Made by a program: the position numbers and the translations under genes. A stretch of DNA of 64,000 nucleotides from Oxalobacteraceae bacterium. Lineage in GTDB: Bacteria > Pseudomonadota > Gammaproteobacteria > Burkholderiales > Burkholderiaceae_D. The notes beneath the pieces were generated by a model. It was not told where the DNA came from. It made no database searches and worked only from the letters and a program-made list of their open reading frames with translations. The DNA lies in the NCBI GenBank assembly GCA_023259175.1, contig JAHFQV010000006.1, forward strand, positions 1 through 64,000. Reading direction: 5' to 3'. This document shows positions 1-8,146 of this stretch, one piece after another. Each line of letters opens with the position of its first letter. Position 1 is the first letter of the stretch.

Positions 1-68
1 GTCCTTTTTGTTTATTTTTTTCCACGCTCATACGATAATTTATTCTCCAAAAAATAAATAGTACGTAG

Positions 69-86
69 GGCGCAATGAATTGCGCC
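69..86. repeat. Perfect 7-bp inverted repeat, possible REP-like element
   Basis: GGCGCAA (69-75), loop TGAA (76-79), TTGCGCC (80-86). There is no T-run on either side, so it is not a typical intrinsic terminator. The tetraloop hairpin in non-coding DNA resembles short palindromic repeat elements; copy number elsewhere in the genome is unknown. Confidence 0.5.
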
Positions 87-365
87 GCATGGAAGCGGAA
101 TCACAGGAAATCAATGGCGGTTACCCCATCTGTCAGCCCGGTTGCCGCCTAAATCGATATTTGTCATGCGGCTTTTTCACTGCCCCTGTTCCAACTGAAG
201 TGTGAGCTCTATTTACCGTGAATTGAGTCAATTATAGAGACCACATTAGCACCTACCGCGCAGCCAAAATTTTCGGCATCTGATGTTTGTTGCGATCTGG
301 TAAATAAGCATAAAGCCAAGCCCTGACTTGCAAAAAAAATCTCAAATTCGTTTGTGGTCATAAGC

Positions 366-374
366 TGTTATAAT
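366..374 (+). promoter_or_regulatory. Extended -10 promoter for the RNA helicase
   Basis: TGTTATAAT: a consensus -10 hexamer TATAAT at 369-374 preceded by the TG of an extended -10. No good -35 box is visible at the proper distance, which is normal for extended -10 promoters. The predicted transcript starts near 381, leaving a leader of about 100 nt before the helicase ATG. Confidence 0.6.
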
Positions 375-480
375 GCACGGTTAAATACTAGCCATTCACG
401 CCTTTTCACTTGCCTGACGCAACATCGCGAAATCTTTCCTTGATGCCGTGTTAGAACCACGGGAGGCTCTTAAGATCACC

Positions 481-1956
481 ATGACCCATAGCCCTTTATC
501 CTCTGCCGACACTGCAGCGCCTTTGCCTACGCCGCTTTCTGATGCGCTTGAATTGCCTGATATGCCTGATACCTTGCGTTTTGATTCCTTTGGTTTGGCA
601 CCTGAAATTTTGCGCGCATTGAATGATCAAGGCTATGTGCATCCGACGCCGATTCAGGCACAAGCGATTCCTATTGTTTTGCAGGGGCGTGACGTGATGG
701 GGGCGGCGCAGACCGGTACTGGAAAAACAGCGGGGTTTTCGCTTCCGATTATTCAGCTTTTGTTGGCGCATGCAAATGCCAGCGCGTCGCCTGCTCGGCA
801 TCCAGTCCGTGCCTTGATTTTGACACCGACGCGTGAGCTCGCTGATCAGGTGGCCGACAATGTGAAGGCGTATTCGCGCCACACCCCTTTGCGCGCTACG
901 GTGGTTTTTGGTGGGGTTGATATGGCACCACAGACGACGGCTTTGCGAAATGGAGTCGAAATTGTGATCGCAACGCCGGGTCGTTTGCTCGATCACGTGC
1001 AGCAAAAAACCATCAATCTTTCGCAAACGCAGATTTTGATTATGGATGAAGCGGATCGCATGCTCGATATGGGTTTTTTACCTGACTTGCAGCGCATTAT
1101 TAATCTCTTGCCCAAGCAACGTCAAAATCTGATGTTCTCGGCGACCTTTTCGCCAGAGATTAAAAAATTAGCGGCCAGTTTTTTGAATAATCCAGTTACG
1201 ATAGAAGTGGCGCGCAGTAATGCGACGGCGGAAAATGTGACGCAAGTGCTTTACAAAGTCAGTGAAGATGAAAAGCGCGATGCGGTTTCTTTTATCATTC
1301 GCGAGCGCGGTTTGCGTCAAGTGATCGTTTTCTCGAATACCAAAATGGGCGCGTCGCGGCTTGCGGTGCATCTCGTGAAGCAAGGCGTGAAAGCGTCGGC
1401 GATTCATGGCGATAAATCGCAACAGGAACGCATGGCGGCACTCGAAGCTTTTAAGCAGGGCGAAGTCGAAGTTTTGGTGGCGACCGATGTGGCCGCGCGC
1501 GGTTTGGATATTTCGGAAATGCCTTGCGTGATTAATTTCGATTTGCCGTATAACGCCGAAGACTATGTGCATAGAATTGGTCGTACCGGTCGTGCCGGTG
1601 CAAAGGGTGATGCCATCTCGCTGCATACCGACAAGGATGAGCGTCTCTTGGTCGATATTGAAAAGCTGATTAAGCAAAAAATTGAGCGCCTACAGTTAGC
1701 CGGTTTTGTTGCAAGCTCGGTGCATCACGAAAGACCAAGCTTTAGCCAAGATCGCGCACGAAAATTACCAGAACACACGCCACGCGGCTTTGCCAAACCG
1801 CGTGAAAAAATTGATCCTTGGTTCCTAAAACCCTATGAGCCTAGCAGCGCGAATCTGTCGGCACAAAGTGCTAATCAAAGTACGGTGAACGCCAATAGTG
1901 CGAATAATAAGCCGCAAAAACGTGCGGCACTGTTAGGCGGTTTCATCAAATCCTAA
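481..1956 (+). CDS. rhlE: DEAD-box ATP-dependent RNA helicase, RhlE type
   Basis: ATP-dependent RNA helicase that remodels structured RNA (ribosome assembly, mRNA turnover). Visible motifs: Q motif (FGLAPEILRAL...PTPIQ), Walker A AQTGTGKT (about 76-83), PTRELA, TPGRLLDH, DEAD (189-192), SAT (220-222), VIVFSNTK, ATDVAARGLD, and HRIGRTGR (364-371). The two RecA-like lobes are complete. The last ~90 residues form a basic, Ser/Asn-rich, low-complexity tail typical of RhlE proteins. An in-frame GTG at 448 would add 11 residues, but I prefer the ATG at 481 because GGGAGG lies at 461-466 and the added residues are not family-like. Transcribed alone, convergent with rng. Confidence 0.9.
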   Translation: MTHSPLSSADTAAPLPTPLSDALELPDMPDTLRFDSFGLAPEILRALNDQGYVHPTPIQAQAIPIVLQGRDVMGAAQTGTGKTAGFSLPIIQLLLAHANASASPARHPVRALILTPTRELADQVADNVKAYSRHTPLRATVVFGGVDMAPQTTALRNGVEIVIATPGRLLDHVQQKTINLSQTQILIMDEADRMLDMGFLPDLQRIINLLPKQRQNLMFSATFSPEIKKLAASFLNNPVTIEVARSNATAENVTQVLYKVSEDEKRDAVSFIIRERGLRQVIVFSNTKMGASRLAVHLVKQGVKASAIHGDKSQQERMAALEAFKQGEVEVLVATDVAARGLDISEMPCVINFDLPYNAEDYVHRIGRTGRAGAKGDAISLHTDKDERLLVDIEKLIKQKIERLQLAGFVASSVHHERPSFSQDRARKLPEHTPRGFAKPREKIDPWFLKPYEPSSANLSAQSANQSTVNANSANNKPQKRAALLGGFIKS

Positions 1957-2024
1957 GCCGAATGCTAGCAGCTAGATCAAAGCAATAAGCCTTGCAACTC
2001 GTAACTTGCATCTCACAACTCGCA

Positions 2025-2052
2025 CCACTCACCACTCACCACTCACCACTTA
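2025..2052. repeat. Heptamer tandem repeat (4 x 7 bp)
   Basis: Four copies of CCACTCA (the last CCACTTA), 69 bp past the helicase stop, in the gap between the convergent rhlE and rng genes. Similar ACTC-rich sequence precedes it (1993-2024). Confidence 0.85.
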
Positions 2053-2066
2053 ACACAGAGGCTAGT

Positions 2067-2107
2067 AGACACAGAGAAATCAATAAGAAATGCTTTCCTT
2101 TGTGTCT
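2067..2107. terminator. Weak inverted repeat between convergent rhlE and rng
   Basis: AGACACAGAG (2067-2076) pairs with CTTTGTGTCT (2098-2107) with one mismatch across a 21-nt loop. It sits between two convergent genes where a terminator is expected, but it lacks a clear T-tract. The CACAGAG-type sequence resembles degenerate intergenic repeats, and part of it (CTCTGTG) recurs near 10591. Confidence 0.3.
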
Positions 2108-2166
2108 TTAGCCCTACCGCCGCCTAGCTTTGCGCGTGATTTTTGCCCTCCTTCTGCACACCCTAG

Positions 2167-3642
2167 CTACATCAAAATAATATCGTACTGTTCTTGGTGA
2201 AAAACGGTTTCGACTTGTAGGGAAATGGGTTTGCCGATGAAGTCGCCCAACATCGCTAAGTGTTGCGACTCATCTTCGAGAAACATGTCGATCACGACTT
2301 GTGATGCCATGATGCGAAATTCGCGCGGGTTAAATTGTTTTGCTTCGCGTAGGAGTTCACGCAAAATTTCATAGCAAATCGTGCGCGCCGTTTTGACTTG
2401 TCCTTTACCGCTGCATGCGGGGCAGGGTTCGCACAAAACATGAGACAAGGACTCGCGCGTGCGTTTGCGTGTGACTTCGACCAATCCTAAAGCAGAAAAA
2501 GTCGAGACCGATAGTTTGGTGCGGTCGCGCGATAAGGCTTTATTGAGTTCGGCTAAAACAGCTTCTTTGTGCTCACTACTTTCCATGTCAATTAAATCGA
2601 GAATGATGATGCCACCAAGATTGCGCAAACGCAGTTGGCGTGCGATGGCAATGGCCGCTTCTAGATTTGTTTTGAATATGGTGTCATCAAAATTACGACC
2701 TGCTACAAAGCTGCCCGTGTTGACGTCAATGGTGGTCATCGCTTCGGTTTGATCGATGATGAGATAGCCACCTGATTTGAGGTTGACGCGACGACTTAAG
2801 GCACGTTCGATTTCTTCTTCTACCCCATATAAATCAAATAGTGGACGCTCGCCGGTATAGTGCTGTAGCTTAGGTAAGACGGATGGCGTGTAGCTCGTGC
2901 CGAATTCTTGCAGCATTAAAAAATTTTCACGCGAATCGATTTGTATGGTGCTAGTTTCTTCGTTGACGAAATCGCGTAATACGCGTTGCGCCAAGTTGAG
3001 GTCTTGATATAGTAAGGTAGAACTGGGTAAAGTTTTTGCGAGATGGGTGATGTTGGACCAGGTTCGGCGCAGGTATTCCACATCGCTTTTTAAGTCTTCG
3101 TCGGAAGCATCTTCTGCCATCGTGCGGACAATGAATCCACCTTTTTCTTCGGGCTGTAAAAGGGATAGAACTTTACCGCGCAGGGCTTCACGTTCGACTT
3201 CATTTTCTATCTTTTGCGAAATCCCGATGTGTGAATCCTGCGGCAAAAATACCAGCATACGCCCTGCGATTGAAATCTGTGTCGAGAGTCGCGCACCTTT
3301 GGTGCCTATCGGGTCTTTGATGACTTGCACCGTCACCGATTGACCGTCGTAGAGTAGTTTTTCAATTGGTTTGAGGGGCACATTATTGGGCGCACCATCA
3401 CCATTATTGGGACGCGCATCCCAAATGTCTGCGACATGCAAAAATGCGGCGCGCTCTAAACCAATATCAATAAAGGCGGACTGCATACCGGGTAAAACGC
3501 GCACGACTTTACCCAAATAAATATTCCCCACCAAACCTCGCGATAAGGTGCGTTCGATGTGGAGTTCTTGTACTGCGCCTTGAAAAATAAGTGCAACGCG
3601 GGTTTCTTGTGGAGTGATGTTGATCAGTAGGTTTTCGCTCAT
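2167..3642 (-). CDS. rng: Ribonuclease G
   Basis: Endoribonuclease of the RNase E/G family that matures the 5' end of 16S rRNA and helps decay mRNA. Length 491 residues, matching RNase G (489 in E. coli) rather than the far longer RNase E; there is no C-terminal degradosome scaffold. The S1-like RNA-binding region lies near 35-125 (GNIYLGKVVRVLPGMQSAFIDIG). Catalytic Mg-binding aspartates are D306 (DVNTG) and D349 (ILDLIDME). The Zn-link cysteines CEPCPAC follow near residue 405. It lies 23 bp downstream of maf on the same strand and is last in the rlmH-maf-rng group. The Shine-Dalgarno is poor, so translation may depend partly on the upstream gene. Confidence 0.95.
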   Translation of the reverse strand: MSENLLINITPQETRVALIFQGAVQELHIERTLSRGLVGNIYLGKVVRVLPGMQSAFIDIGLERAAFLHVADIWDARPNNGDGAPNNVPLKPIEKLLYDGQSVTVQVIKDPIGTKGARLSTQISIAGRMLVFLPQDSHIGISQKIENEVEREALRGKVLSLLQPEEKGGFIVRTMAEDASDEDLKSDVEYLRRTWSNITHLAKTLPSSTLLYQDLNLAQRVLRDFVNEETSTIQIDSRENFLMLQEFGTSYTPSVLPKLQHYTGERPLFDLYGVEEEIERALSRRVNLKSGGYLIIDQTEAMTTIDVNTGSFVAGRNFDDTIFKTNLEAAIAIARQLRLRNLGGIIILDLIDMESSEHKEAVLAELNKALSRDRTKLSVSTFSALGLVEVTRKRTRESLSHVLCEPCPACSGKGQVKTARTICYEILRELLREAKQFNPREFRIMASQVVIDMFLEDESQHLAMLGDFIGKPISLQVETVFHQEQYDIILM

Positions 3643-3665
3643 AGCCTGTTCGAAGAATTTGAAAA

Positions 3666-4268
3666 TTAGAGGTGACTGAGTAACTCCGCAGTTTCGTAGA
3701 GAGGCAAGCCCATGATGCCTGAGTAGCTGCCTTTGATCTCTGTGATAAAGCGTGCAGCCATGCCTTGTATGCCGTAACCACCGGCTTTGTCATAGGGTTC
3801 GCTGGAGTCGCAATAGTTCAGAATTTGTTCTTCGCTTAATTGCGCAAATGTGACTTCCGATTGTTGGGTCACCTGTAAAAGCTGATGTTGATATTTGAGT
3901 GCGATGCTGGTTAGCACCCAATGAGATCGCCCTGCTAATTGGCGTAGCATCAGGATGGCTTCGGCTTTGTCTGCGGGCTTGCCCAGAATGCTTTGATCGA
4001 CGACCACGGTAGTATCCGCAGCCAGTACTGGTAAAGGCGGCAAATGCCGCGCCTGAACCGTGCTCCAGGCCGCCAGCGCTTTTTCTTGGGTGACGCGCGC
4101 CACGTATGTTTCGGGGCTTTCGTTGGGCAGTACGACTTCGCTTACATCGGCACCACGCGGTGCTAAATCGCGCAACAGTAATACTTCGAAGTCAATTCCG
4201 ATTTGACGTAGAAGTTCGCGCCGACGAGGGCTTTTTGAGGCGAGATAAATTTTTTTACGGTGCGACAT
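3666..4268 (-). CDS. maf: Maf family nucleotide pyrophosphatase
   Basis: House-cleaning enzyme that hydrolyses non-canonical or modified nucleoside triphosphates (dTTP/UTP or m7GTP subfamily; the subfamily cannot be fixed by eye) to the monophosphate. 200 residues. The N-terminal signature SKSPRRRELL (11-20) is diagnostic, followed by ETYVARVTQEKA, LAADTTVV with the catalytic Asp, LGKPAD, and the terminal YDKAGGYGIQG and GSYSGIMGLPLYET motifs. A TTG three codons upstream (4277) is in frame, but ATG at 4268 matches the family start. Second of the rlmH-maf-rng group. Confidence 0.93.
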   Translation of the reverse strand: MSHRKKIYLASKSPRRRELLRQIGIDFEVLLLRDLAPRGADVSEVVLPNESPETYVARVTQEKALAAWSTVQARHLPPLPVLAADTTVVVDQSILGKPADKAEAILMLRQLAGRSHWVLTSIALKYQHQLLQVTQQSEVTFAQLSEEQILNYCDSSEPYDKAGGYGIQGMAARFITEIKGSYSGIMGLPLYETAELLSHL

Positions 4269-4345
4269 GAGGATCAAATCTCAGGAAAAAAAGCGTAAGG
4301 CTCGGTCTATGCCATGTGCATTTTCTGCGCACTTGAAAATACGTT

Positions 4346-4816
4346 TTAAGCACGATGGTAAGGATGATTTTGCGTAATCGACCAAGCACGGTAGAGTTGT
4401 TCCGCTAATAATACACGTACCATGCCATGTGGCAAAGTTAAACTCGAAATTCTGATCAAAGTATCTGCCTTCGCCTTAAACTCAGGATCAAGTCCATCGG
4501 CACCACCAATCACAAAAACCACATCGCGCCCGTCTTGTTGCCATTCGATGAGCTGATTGGAGAGCGCCATCGACGTCAAATCCTTACCGCGTTCATCCAA
4601 AGCGATCACCCGCGCATTTTTCGGTATCACCGCCTCGATTTTACTGCGCTCAAGCGCCATCACAGTTTCAGCCGTCTTGCTACCCGAACGCTCTATAGGC
4701 TTAATTTCCTTTAAATGAATTCGAATTTCCGGCGGCATGCGTTTCGCATATTCCTGAAATCCCGTTTCTATCCAAGCGGGCATTTTGTGGCCGACGGCGG
4801 CGATGATCAGTTGCAT
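4346..4816 (-). CDS. rlmH: 23S rRNA (pseudouridine-1915-N3) methyltransferase
   Basis: SPOUT-class methyltransferase that methylates pseudouridine 1915 in helix 69 of 23S rRNA on assembled 70S ribosomes. 156 residues, the expected size. Begins [15 protein letters not shown]; the trefoil-knot SAM site is FVIGGADGL (about 100-108), and the C-terminus has the conserved [13 protein letters not shown]. The frame stays open 15 codons upstream, but the family start is the ATG at 4816. In relatives this gene follows rsfS directly; here 3.3 kb of other genes intervenes, so it must have its own promoter or a distant one. None is obvious. Confidence 0.95.
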   Translation of the reverse strand: MQLIIAAVGHKMPAWIETGFQEYAKRMPPEIRIHLKEIKPIERSGSKTAETVMALERSKIEAVIPKNARVIALDERGKDLTSMALSNQLIEWQQDGRDVVFVIGGADGLDPEFKAKADTLIRISSLTLPHGMVRVLLAEQLYRAWSITQNHPYHRA

Positions 4817-4992
4817 GGGAAGCGGTTCCGGTTCGGTCGATAAGGCGCAGTGCTGGACCATTCTGCGAATGCGTCATTTTGCCGGACTAAGGCTCGACTA
4901 TCCAGTGAATTCGCACTTGGGGATGGGTAATTGGGGGTGCGTAGTTGGGAGTGAGTGATTGAGCTTAATCCTAAGGATGTCAATCGTTGTTC

Positions 4993-5027
4993 GATACGTC
5001 GAGAGGGCGATTCGACGAAGCCGTATC
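4993..5027. repeat. Imperfect inverted repeat in the rlmH/EamA gap
   Basis: GATACG (4993-4998) pairs with CGTATC (5022-5027), with inner TCGA/TCGA pairs. It lies 44 bp from a second, stronger hairpin in the same gap. Such clusters look like intergenic palindromic repeats; no T-run supports a terminator. Confidence 0.45.
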
Positions 5028-5070
5028 AAAACAAAGAACCACTCAACATTGGTAGGCAGTAGGCTCTGAC

Positions 5071-5110
5071 CGAGAATTTCCAACAAAGCTGGGCCTATTG
5101 GAAATTCTCG
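5071..5110. repeat. Perfect 13-bp inverted repeat downstream of the EamA gene
   Basis: CGAGAATTTCCAA (5071-5083), 14-nt loop, TTGGAAATTCTCG (5098-5110). It ends 6 bp past the stop codon of the minus-strand EamA gene. It could stop or stabilise that transcript's 3' end, but there is no U-tract; a repeat-family hairpin is equally possible. Confidence 0.7.
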
Positions 5111-5116
5111 ATTCAA

Positions 5117-5998
5117 TTACGATAAGATGGGTTTCTTAATAATGCCCAAGGACATCGCAGTGGCGAGCAAGACGATGGCAATGCCGGTGACTATGCCTGT
5201 CGTGATCGGTTCACCCAATAATAACCATGCCCATATGGATGCTGTTGCCGGGACCAAGAAAGTCACGGTCACGGCTTTGTTGGCACCTTCGCTTGAGATT
5301 AAGTGGAAGAATAAACCGTAGGCCACGCCGGTACAAACTACGCCGAGGATGAACACCGATAACAGCGCTGCTCCGGTGCCATGCTCGATGGCATGTGGCA
5401 TCGCAGGAATCGCGAATGGCAAGAGTGCTAGGGCGGCCGCAAATTGGCTACCCGCAGCCGTGGCCAACGAAGGAATTCCTTTGGCATTCATGCGAGTATA
5501 GGTCGCCGCAAAGCCGTAATTAATCGCAGCACCGATTCCCGCCAAGACCCCGCCTATGACTTCTGGCGTCACTGTCGTCGGCCCTATGCCCACTAACACG
5601 CCAACACCGACCAAGCCCAAAAGGAAGGCGCTAATTCTTAGGATGCTTAAGCGTTCGGATAACAATAAAAAGCCGAAGACCGCCGTAAATATCGGTGCCA
5701 AAGAATTCATCGTTGCCATATACGCCGAAGGAATGTACAGCGCCGACCAAGCAAACAAGCTAAAAGGAATCGCGGTGTTGGTCAAACCAATGATGAAATA
5801 GGTTTTGGCATTTTGTCGCCATGCAAAATCGATACCGCGTTGACGTGCGAACAAATATAAGGCGAACGCCGCCAAAGAAGCACGGCCAAAGGTCGTGAGT
5901 ATTGGGCCAAATACGGGGGCGGCGATGCGCATTAGCATAAAGCTGGTACCCCAAATGAGGCCTAGCAGAAGGAGTCTTGCGAGATTGGAATTAGACAT
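5117..5998 (-). CDS. EamA/DMT-family transporter
   Basis: Inner-membrane exporter of the drug/metabolite transporter superfamily; substrate unknown (relatives export amino acids or small metabolites). 293 residues, with about ten hydrophobic helices arranged as two EamA repeats. Features include a first helix LARLLLLGLIWGTSF, the conserved ATMNSLAPIFTAVFGFLLLSERL in repeat 1, and TVTFLVPATASIWAWLLLGEP in repeat 2. The frame is open 30 codons further upstream, but that part is polar and ATG at 5998 gives the usual N-terminus. Divergent from a LysR gene 118 bp away, which probably controls it. Part of a block that separates rlmH from rsfS. Confidence 0.85.
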   Translation of the reverse strand: MSNSNLARLLLLGLIWGTSFMLMRIAAPVFGPILTTFGRASLAAFALYLFARQRGIDFAWRQNAKTYFIIGLTNTAIPFSLFAWSALYIPSAYMATMNSLAPIFTAVFGFLLLSERLSILRISAFLLGLVGVGVLVGIGPTTVTPEVIGGVLAGIGAAINYGFAATYTRMNAKGIPSLATAAGSQFAAALALLPFAIPAMPHAIEHGTGAALLSVFILGVVCTGVAYGLFFHLISSEGANKAVTVTFLVPATASIWAWLLLGEPITTGIVTGIAIVLLATAMSLGIIKKPILS

Positions 5999-6081
5999 GT
6001 CGATTTTCTTTGTGAGAGGTGAGCGGGTGTCGAGGTAAGCATATCGTAACGGGCAAGACCCCAAAAAGCGAACGATACTTA

Positions 6082-6111
6082 TTGACATCTCCTGTAAGAA
6101 AATCTAACAAT
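6082..6111 (+). promoter_or_regulatory. Promoter of the LysR gene, possibly leaderless
   Basis: Perfect -35 TTGACA at 6082-6087, an 18-bp spacer and -10-like AACAAT at 6106-6111 (4 of 6). The transcript would start at or next to the ATG at 6117, and no Shine-Dalgarno precedes that ATG. Confidence 0.45.
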
Positions 6112-6116
6112 ACCCT

Positions 6117-7004
6117 ATGCTGCCAACTTCCTTAAACTCGCTAGTGACCTTTGAAGCGGCTGCGCGCCTGAAAAGCTATTCGCAGGCGGCTCTCGAGCTG
6201 CACATTACCCATAGCGCAATTAGTCAACAAATGCGGCTTTTGGAGGAGTCGCTTGGGCTTGCCCTGTTTGAGCGCAAAGGGCGGCAAATGCAGTTGACAC
6301 CGGAGGGTGTGCAATTGCTGAAACAAATTCAACCGGCTTTGCGCCAAATTGCGCGCGCACTAGTTCAAGTCAAAAGCGAACAACGCACGCCCGCGATCCA
6401 CGTCGCCACGCTGCAATCCTTTGCCACATTTTGGTTACTGCCAAGACTAGGGCAATTTCAAAGCAAACATCCCGATATCCTCGTGCATATCCACGCCTCT
6501 TTGGGCTTGGTGAATTTGGACCGTCAGCATATGGATATCGCAATACGATTTGGTTTAGGCCAATGGGAGGGGTGTGATGCAGAAAAACTCTTTGATGATC
6601 AACTTTATCCCGTTTGTAGCCCCGACTTTAATGGCGGACGTATGCCAAGCAGCCCGAAACAATTAGGTCATTACCGAATTTTATGCGTAGAAAATGGGCG
6701 CGAATGGCAACGTTGGGGACAGCTCGCGCAAATTGATATCGATAACTTCAAACACGAAAGCCATCTTAGCGATAGCAATCTCATGCTGACCGCTGCCAAG
6801 GCAGGACAGGGCATTGCCGTCGCCAGACATAGTTTAGTGGCCGCTGAAATTGCGGCAGGCAATTTGATACGCTTATTCGATGTCATCGCCCCCTCGGACT
6901 ACCATTATTATTTGGTGACCACGACGGGCTCGAAAAAAAGCGCCGCCTTGTTGGCGTTTGAAACCTGGCTACGAGAACAAGCCTTGCTTTTCGCGCGGAT
7001 GTAG
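6117..7004 (+). CDS. LysR-family transcriptional regulator
   Basis: DNA-binding regulator, 295 residues. The N-terminal winged helix-turn-helix is at about 4-62 (LVTFEAAARLKSYSQAALELHITHSAISQQMRLLEESL, ending ALFERKGR), resembling the GcvA/TrpI subgroup. The effector-binding domain from about 88 onward has HVATLQSFATFWLLPRLG and MDIAIRFGLGQWEG. Effector unknown. Divergent from the EamA transporter, the classical layout in which the regulator controls the exporter and itself from the shared 118-bp gap. The start lacks a Shine-Dalgarno and may be translated from a leaderless mRNA. Confidence 0.88.
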   Translation: MLPTSLNSLVTFEAAARLKSYSQAALELHITHSAISQQMRLLEESLGLALFERKGRQMQLTPEGVQLLKQIQPALRQIARALVQVKSEQRTPAIHVATLQSFATFWLLPRLGQFQSKHPDILVHIHASLGLVNLDRQHMDIAIRFGLGQWEGCDAEKLFDDQLYPVCSPDFNGGRMPSSPKQLGHYRILCVENGREWQRWGQLAQIDIDNFKHESHLSDSNLMLTAAKAGQGIAVARHSLVAAEIAAGNLIRLFDVIAPSDYHYYLVTTTGSKKSAALLAFETWLREQALLFARM

Positions 7005-7186
7005 CAAGTGGTACGCGATGGTGTAAGTCCTATGGGGGGCAATTTTTCACAACAAGCCGCTAATTTGAGCACCAATCAAGAATAGTTGCAGTGCGCAAAA
7101 GGCTTAAAAAAGTAAAGTTTCAGCGACCGTGGAGTAAGCCTTCTCTAAACCAGAAGGCGAACTTTTGTTAAATGTTACAGAAGCAG

Positions 7187-7215
7187 TTGACCTTCATTCA
7201 CAGGCGCGACATGAT
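7187..7215 (+). promoter_or_regulatory. Putative sigma-70 promoter for aqpZ
   Basis: -35 TTGACC (7187-7192), 17-bp spacer, -10 CATGAT (7210-7215); matches of 5/6 and 4/6. It predicts a start near 7222 and a leader of about 60 nt. Confidence 0.45.
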
Positions 7216-7219
7216 GCAC

Positions 7220-7246
7220 ATGATTAGGCCAGTGTGTCCTAATCAT
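7220..7246. promoter_or_regulatory. Perfect 9-bp inverted repeat at the predicted aqpZ transcription start
   Basis: ATGATTAGG (7220-7228), 9-nt loop, CCTAATCAT (7238-7246), 38 bp upstream of the aqpZ ATG. It could be an operator for a dimeric regulator placed over the start of transcription, or a hairpin in the 5' leader. Confidence 0.5.
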
Positions 7247-7284
7247 AAGCCAATTAATTTCTAATTTTTGAAAATGGGGGAGCT

Positions 7285-7974
7285 ATGATGAAGCAATCAG
7301 TTGCAGAATTTTTCGGTACATTTTGGCTGGTATTGGGGGGCTGCGGTAGCGCAGTGTTGGCGGCGGCATTTCCAGGTTTGGGCATCGGTTTCGTGGGCGT
7401 GTCACTCGCATTTGGTTTGACCGTGTTGACGATGGCCTATGCGATCGGACATATTTCGGGTTGTCATTTGAATCCTGCTGTTTCTATCGGACTGTGGGTT
7501 GGCGGACGTTTTCCAGCCAATAAATTATTGCCGTATATCGCCGCCCAAGTGTTAGGCGGGATTGCTGCTGCGGCGATTTTGTATTTGATTGCGAGCGGCG
7601 CAGCCGGGTTTGATGTAAGCAAGGGTTTTGCTTCGAATGGTTTTGCTGCGCATTCCCCCGGAGGCTATTCGATGTTAGCGGCATTTTTGATTGAAGTGGT
7701 GCTGACGATGTTTTTTCTGATGGTGATTATGGGCGCGACCGATGCGCGTGCACCAGCAGGTTTTGCGCCGATCGCGATTGGCTTGTGTTTGACTTTGATA
7801 CACCTCATTAGTATTCCGGTGACCAATACCTCCGTGAATCCAGCGCGTAGTACGGCGGTGGCGATCTTCGCGGGCGATTGGGCTTTGGCACAACTCTGGC
7901 TATTTTGGGCTGCACCAATAGTGGGAGCAGTTGTAGGTGCAATGACCTATCGCTATATTGGAGATGAAAAGTAA
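7285..7974 (+). CDS. aqpZ: Aquaporin Z
   Basis: Inner-membrane water channel of the MIP family. 229 residues against 231 for E. coli AqpZ. Both pore motifs are intact: NPA at 63-65 and NPA at 185-187, the second followed by Arg (NPARS), which is the selectivity-filter arginine. Six membrane helices are visible. The start [15 protein letters not shown] follows a GGGGGAG ribosome-binding site at 7274-7280. It is a single-gene unit ending in the strong hairpin at 8087-8126, convergent with rsfS. Confidence 0.95.
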   Translation: MMKQSVAEFFGTFWLVLGGCGSAVLAAAFPGLGIGFVGVSLAFGLTVLTMAYAIGHISGCHLNPAVSIGLWVGGRFPANKLLPYIAAQVLGGIAAAAILYLIASGAAGFDVSKGFASNGFAAHSPGGYSMLAAFLIEVVLTMFFLMVIMGATDARAPAGFAPIAIGLCLTLIHLISIPVTNTSVNPARSTAVAIFAGDWALAQLWLFWAAPIVGAVVGAMTYRYIGDEK

Positions 7975-8086
7975 ATTTGACTTGTGGCGACGCAGGCTTT
8001 TTATGTCGCACTGTTGTTTATCCACGTAAAAAAATTGGATTTGAAAATCGGAGGGCTATCGCAATTTGTCATTGAATGTCGGCACA

Positions 8087-8126
8087 AAAAAAAGGGGAAA
8101 ATCAACTTTGATTTTCCCCTTTTTTT
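8087..8126. terminator. Bidirectional intrinsic terminator
   Basis: A long perfect stem: seven A, GGGG, AAAATCAA (8087-8105) pairs with TTGATTTT, CCCC, seven T (8108-8126). It has a G/C core and a T-run on both strands, so it serves the convergent aqpZ (+) and rsfS (-) genes. Confidence 0.93.
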
Positions 8127-8146
8127 CGTGTAACGCCTACTTCGAT

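Larger units (their letters stand above)
1..480. other. Upstream non-coding region
   Basis: No credible gene lies in the first 480 bases. The stretch holds a perfect hairpin at 69-86 and, near its right end, an extended -10 promoter at 366-374 that should serve the RNA helicase. The remainder is A/T-rich, without a recognisable RNA gene. Confidence 0.6.

Noticed and set aside
496-1026. Long antisense open frame within the helicase gene
   Set aside because: It is a mirror of the well-conserved DEAD-box gene, has no ribosome site, and encodes a basic, His/Arg-rich sequence typical of shadow frames.
4898-5116. 72-codon minus-strand frame between rlmH and the EamA gene
   Set aside because: It runs through two inverted repeats and begins next to the EamA stop without a ribosome site; better explained as repeat DNA.
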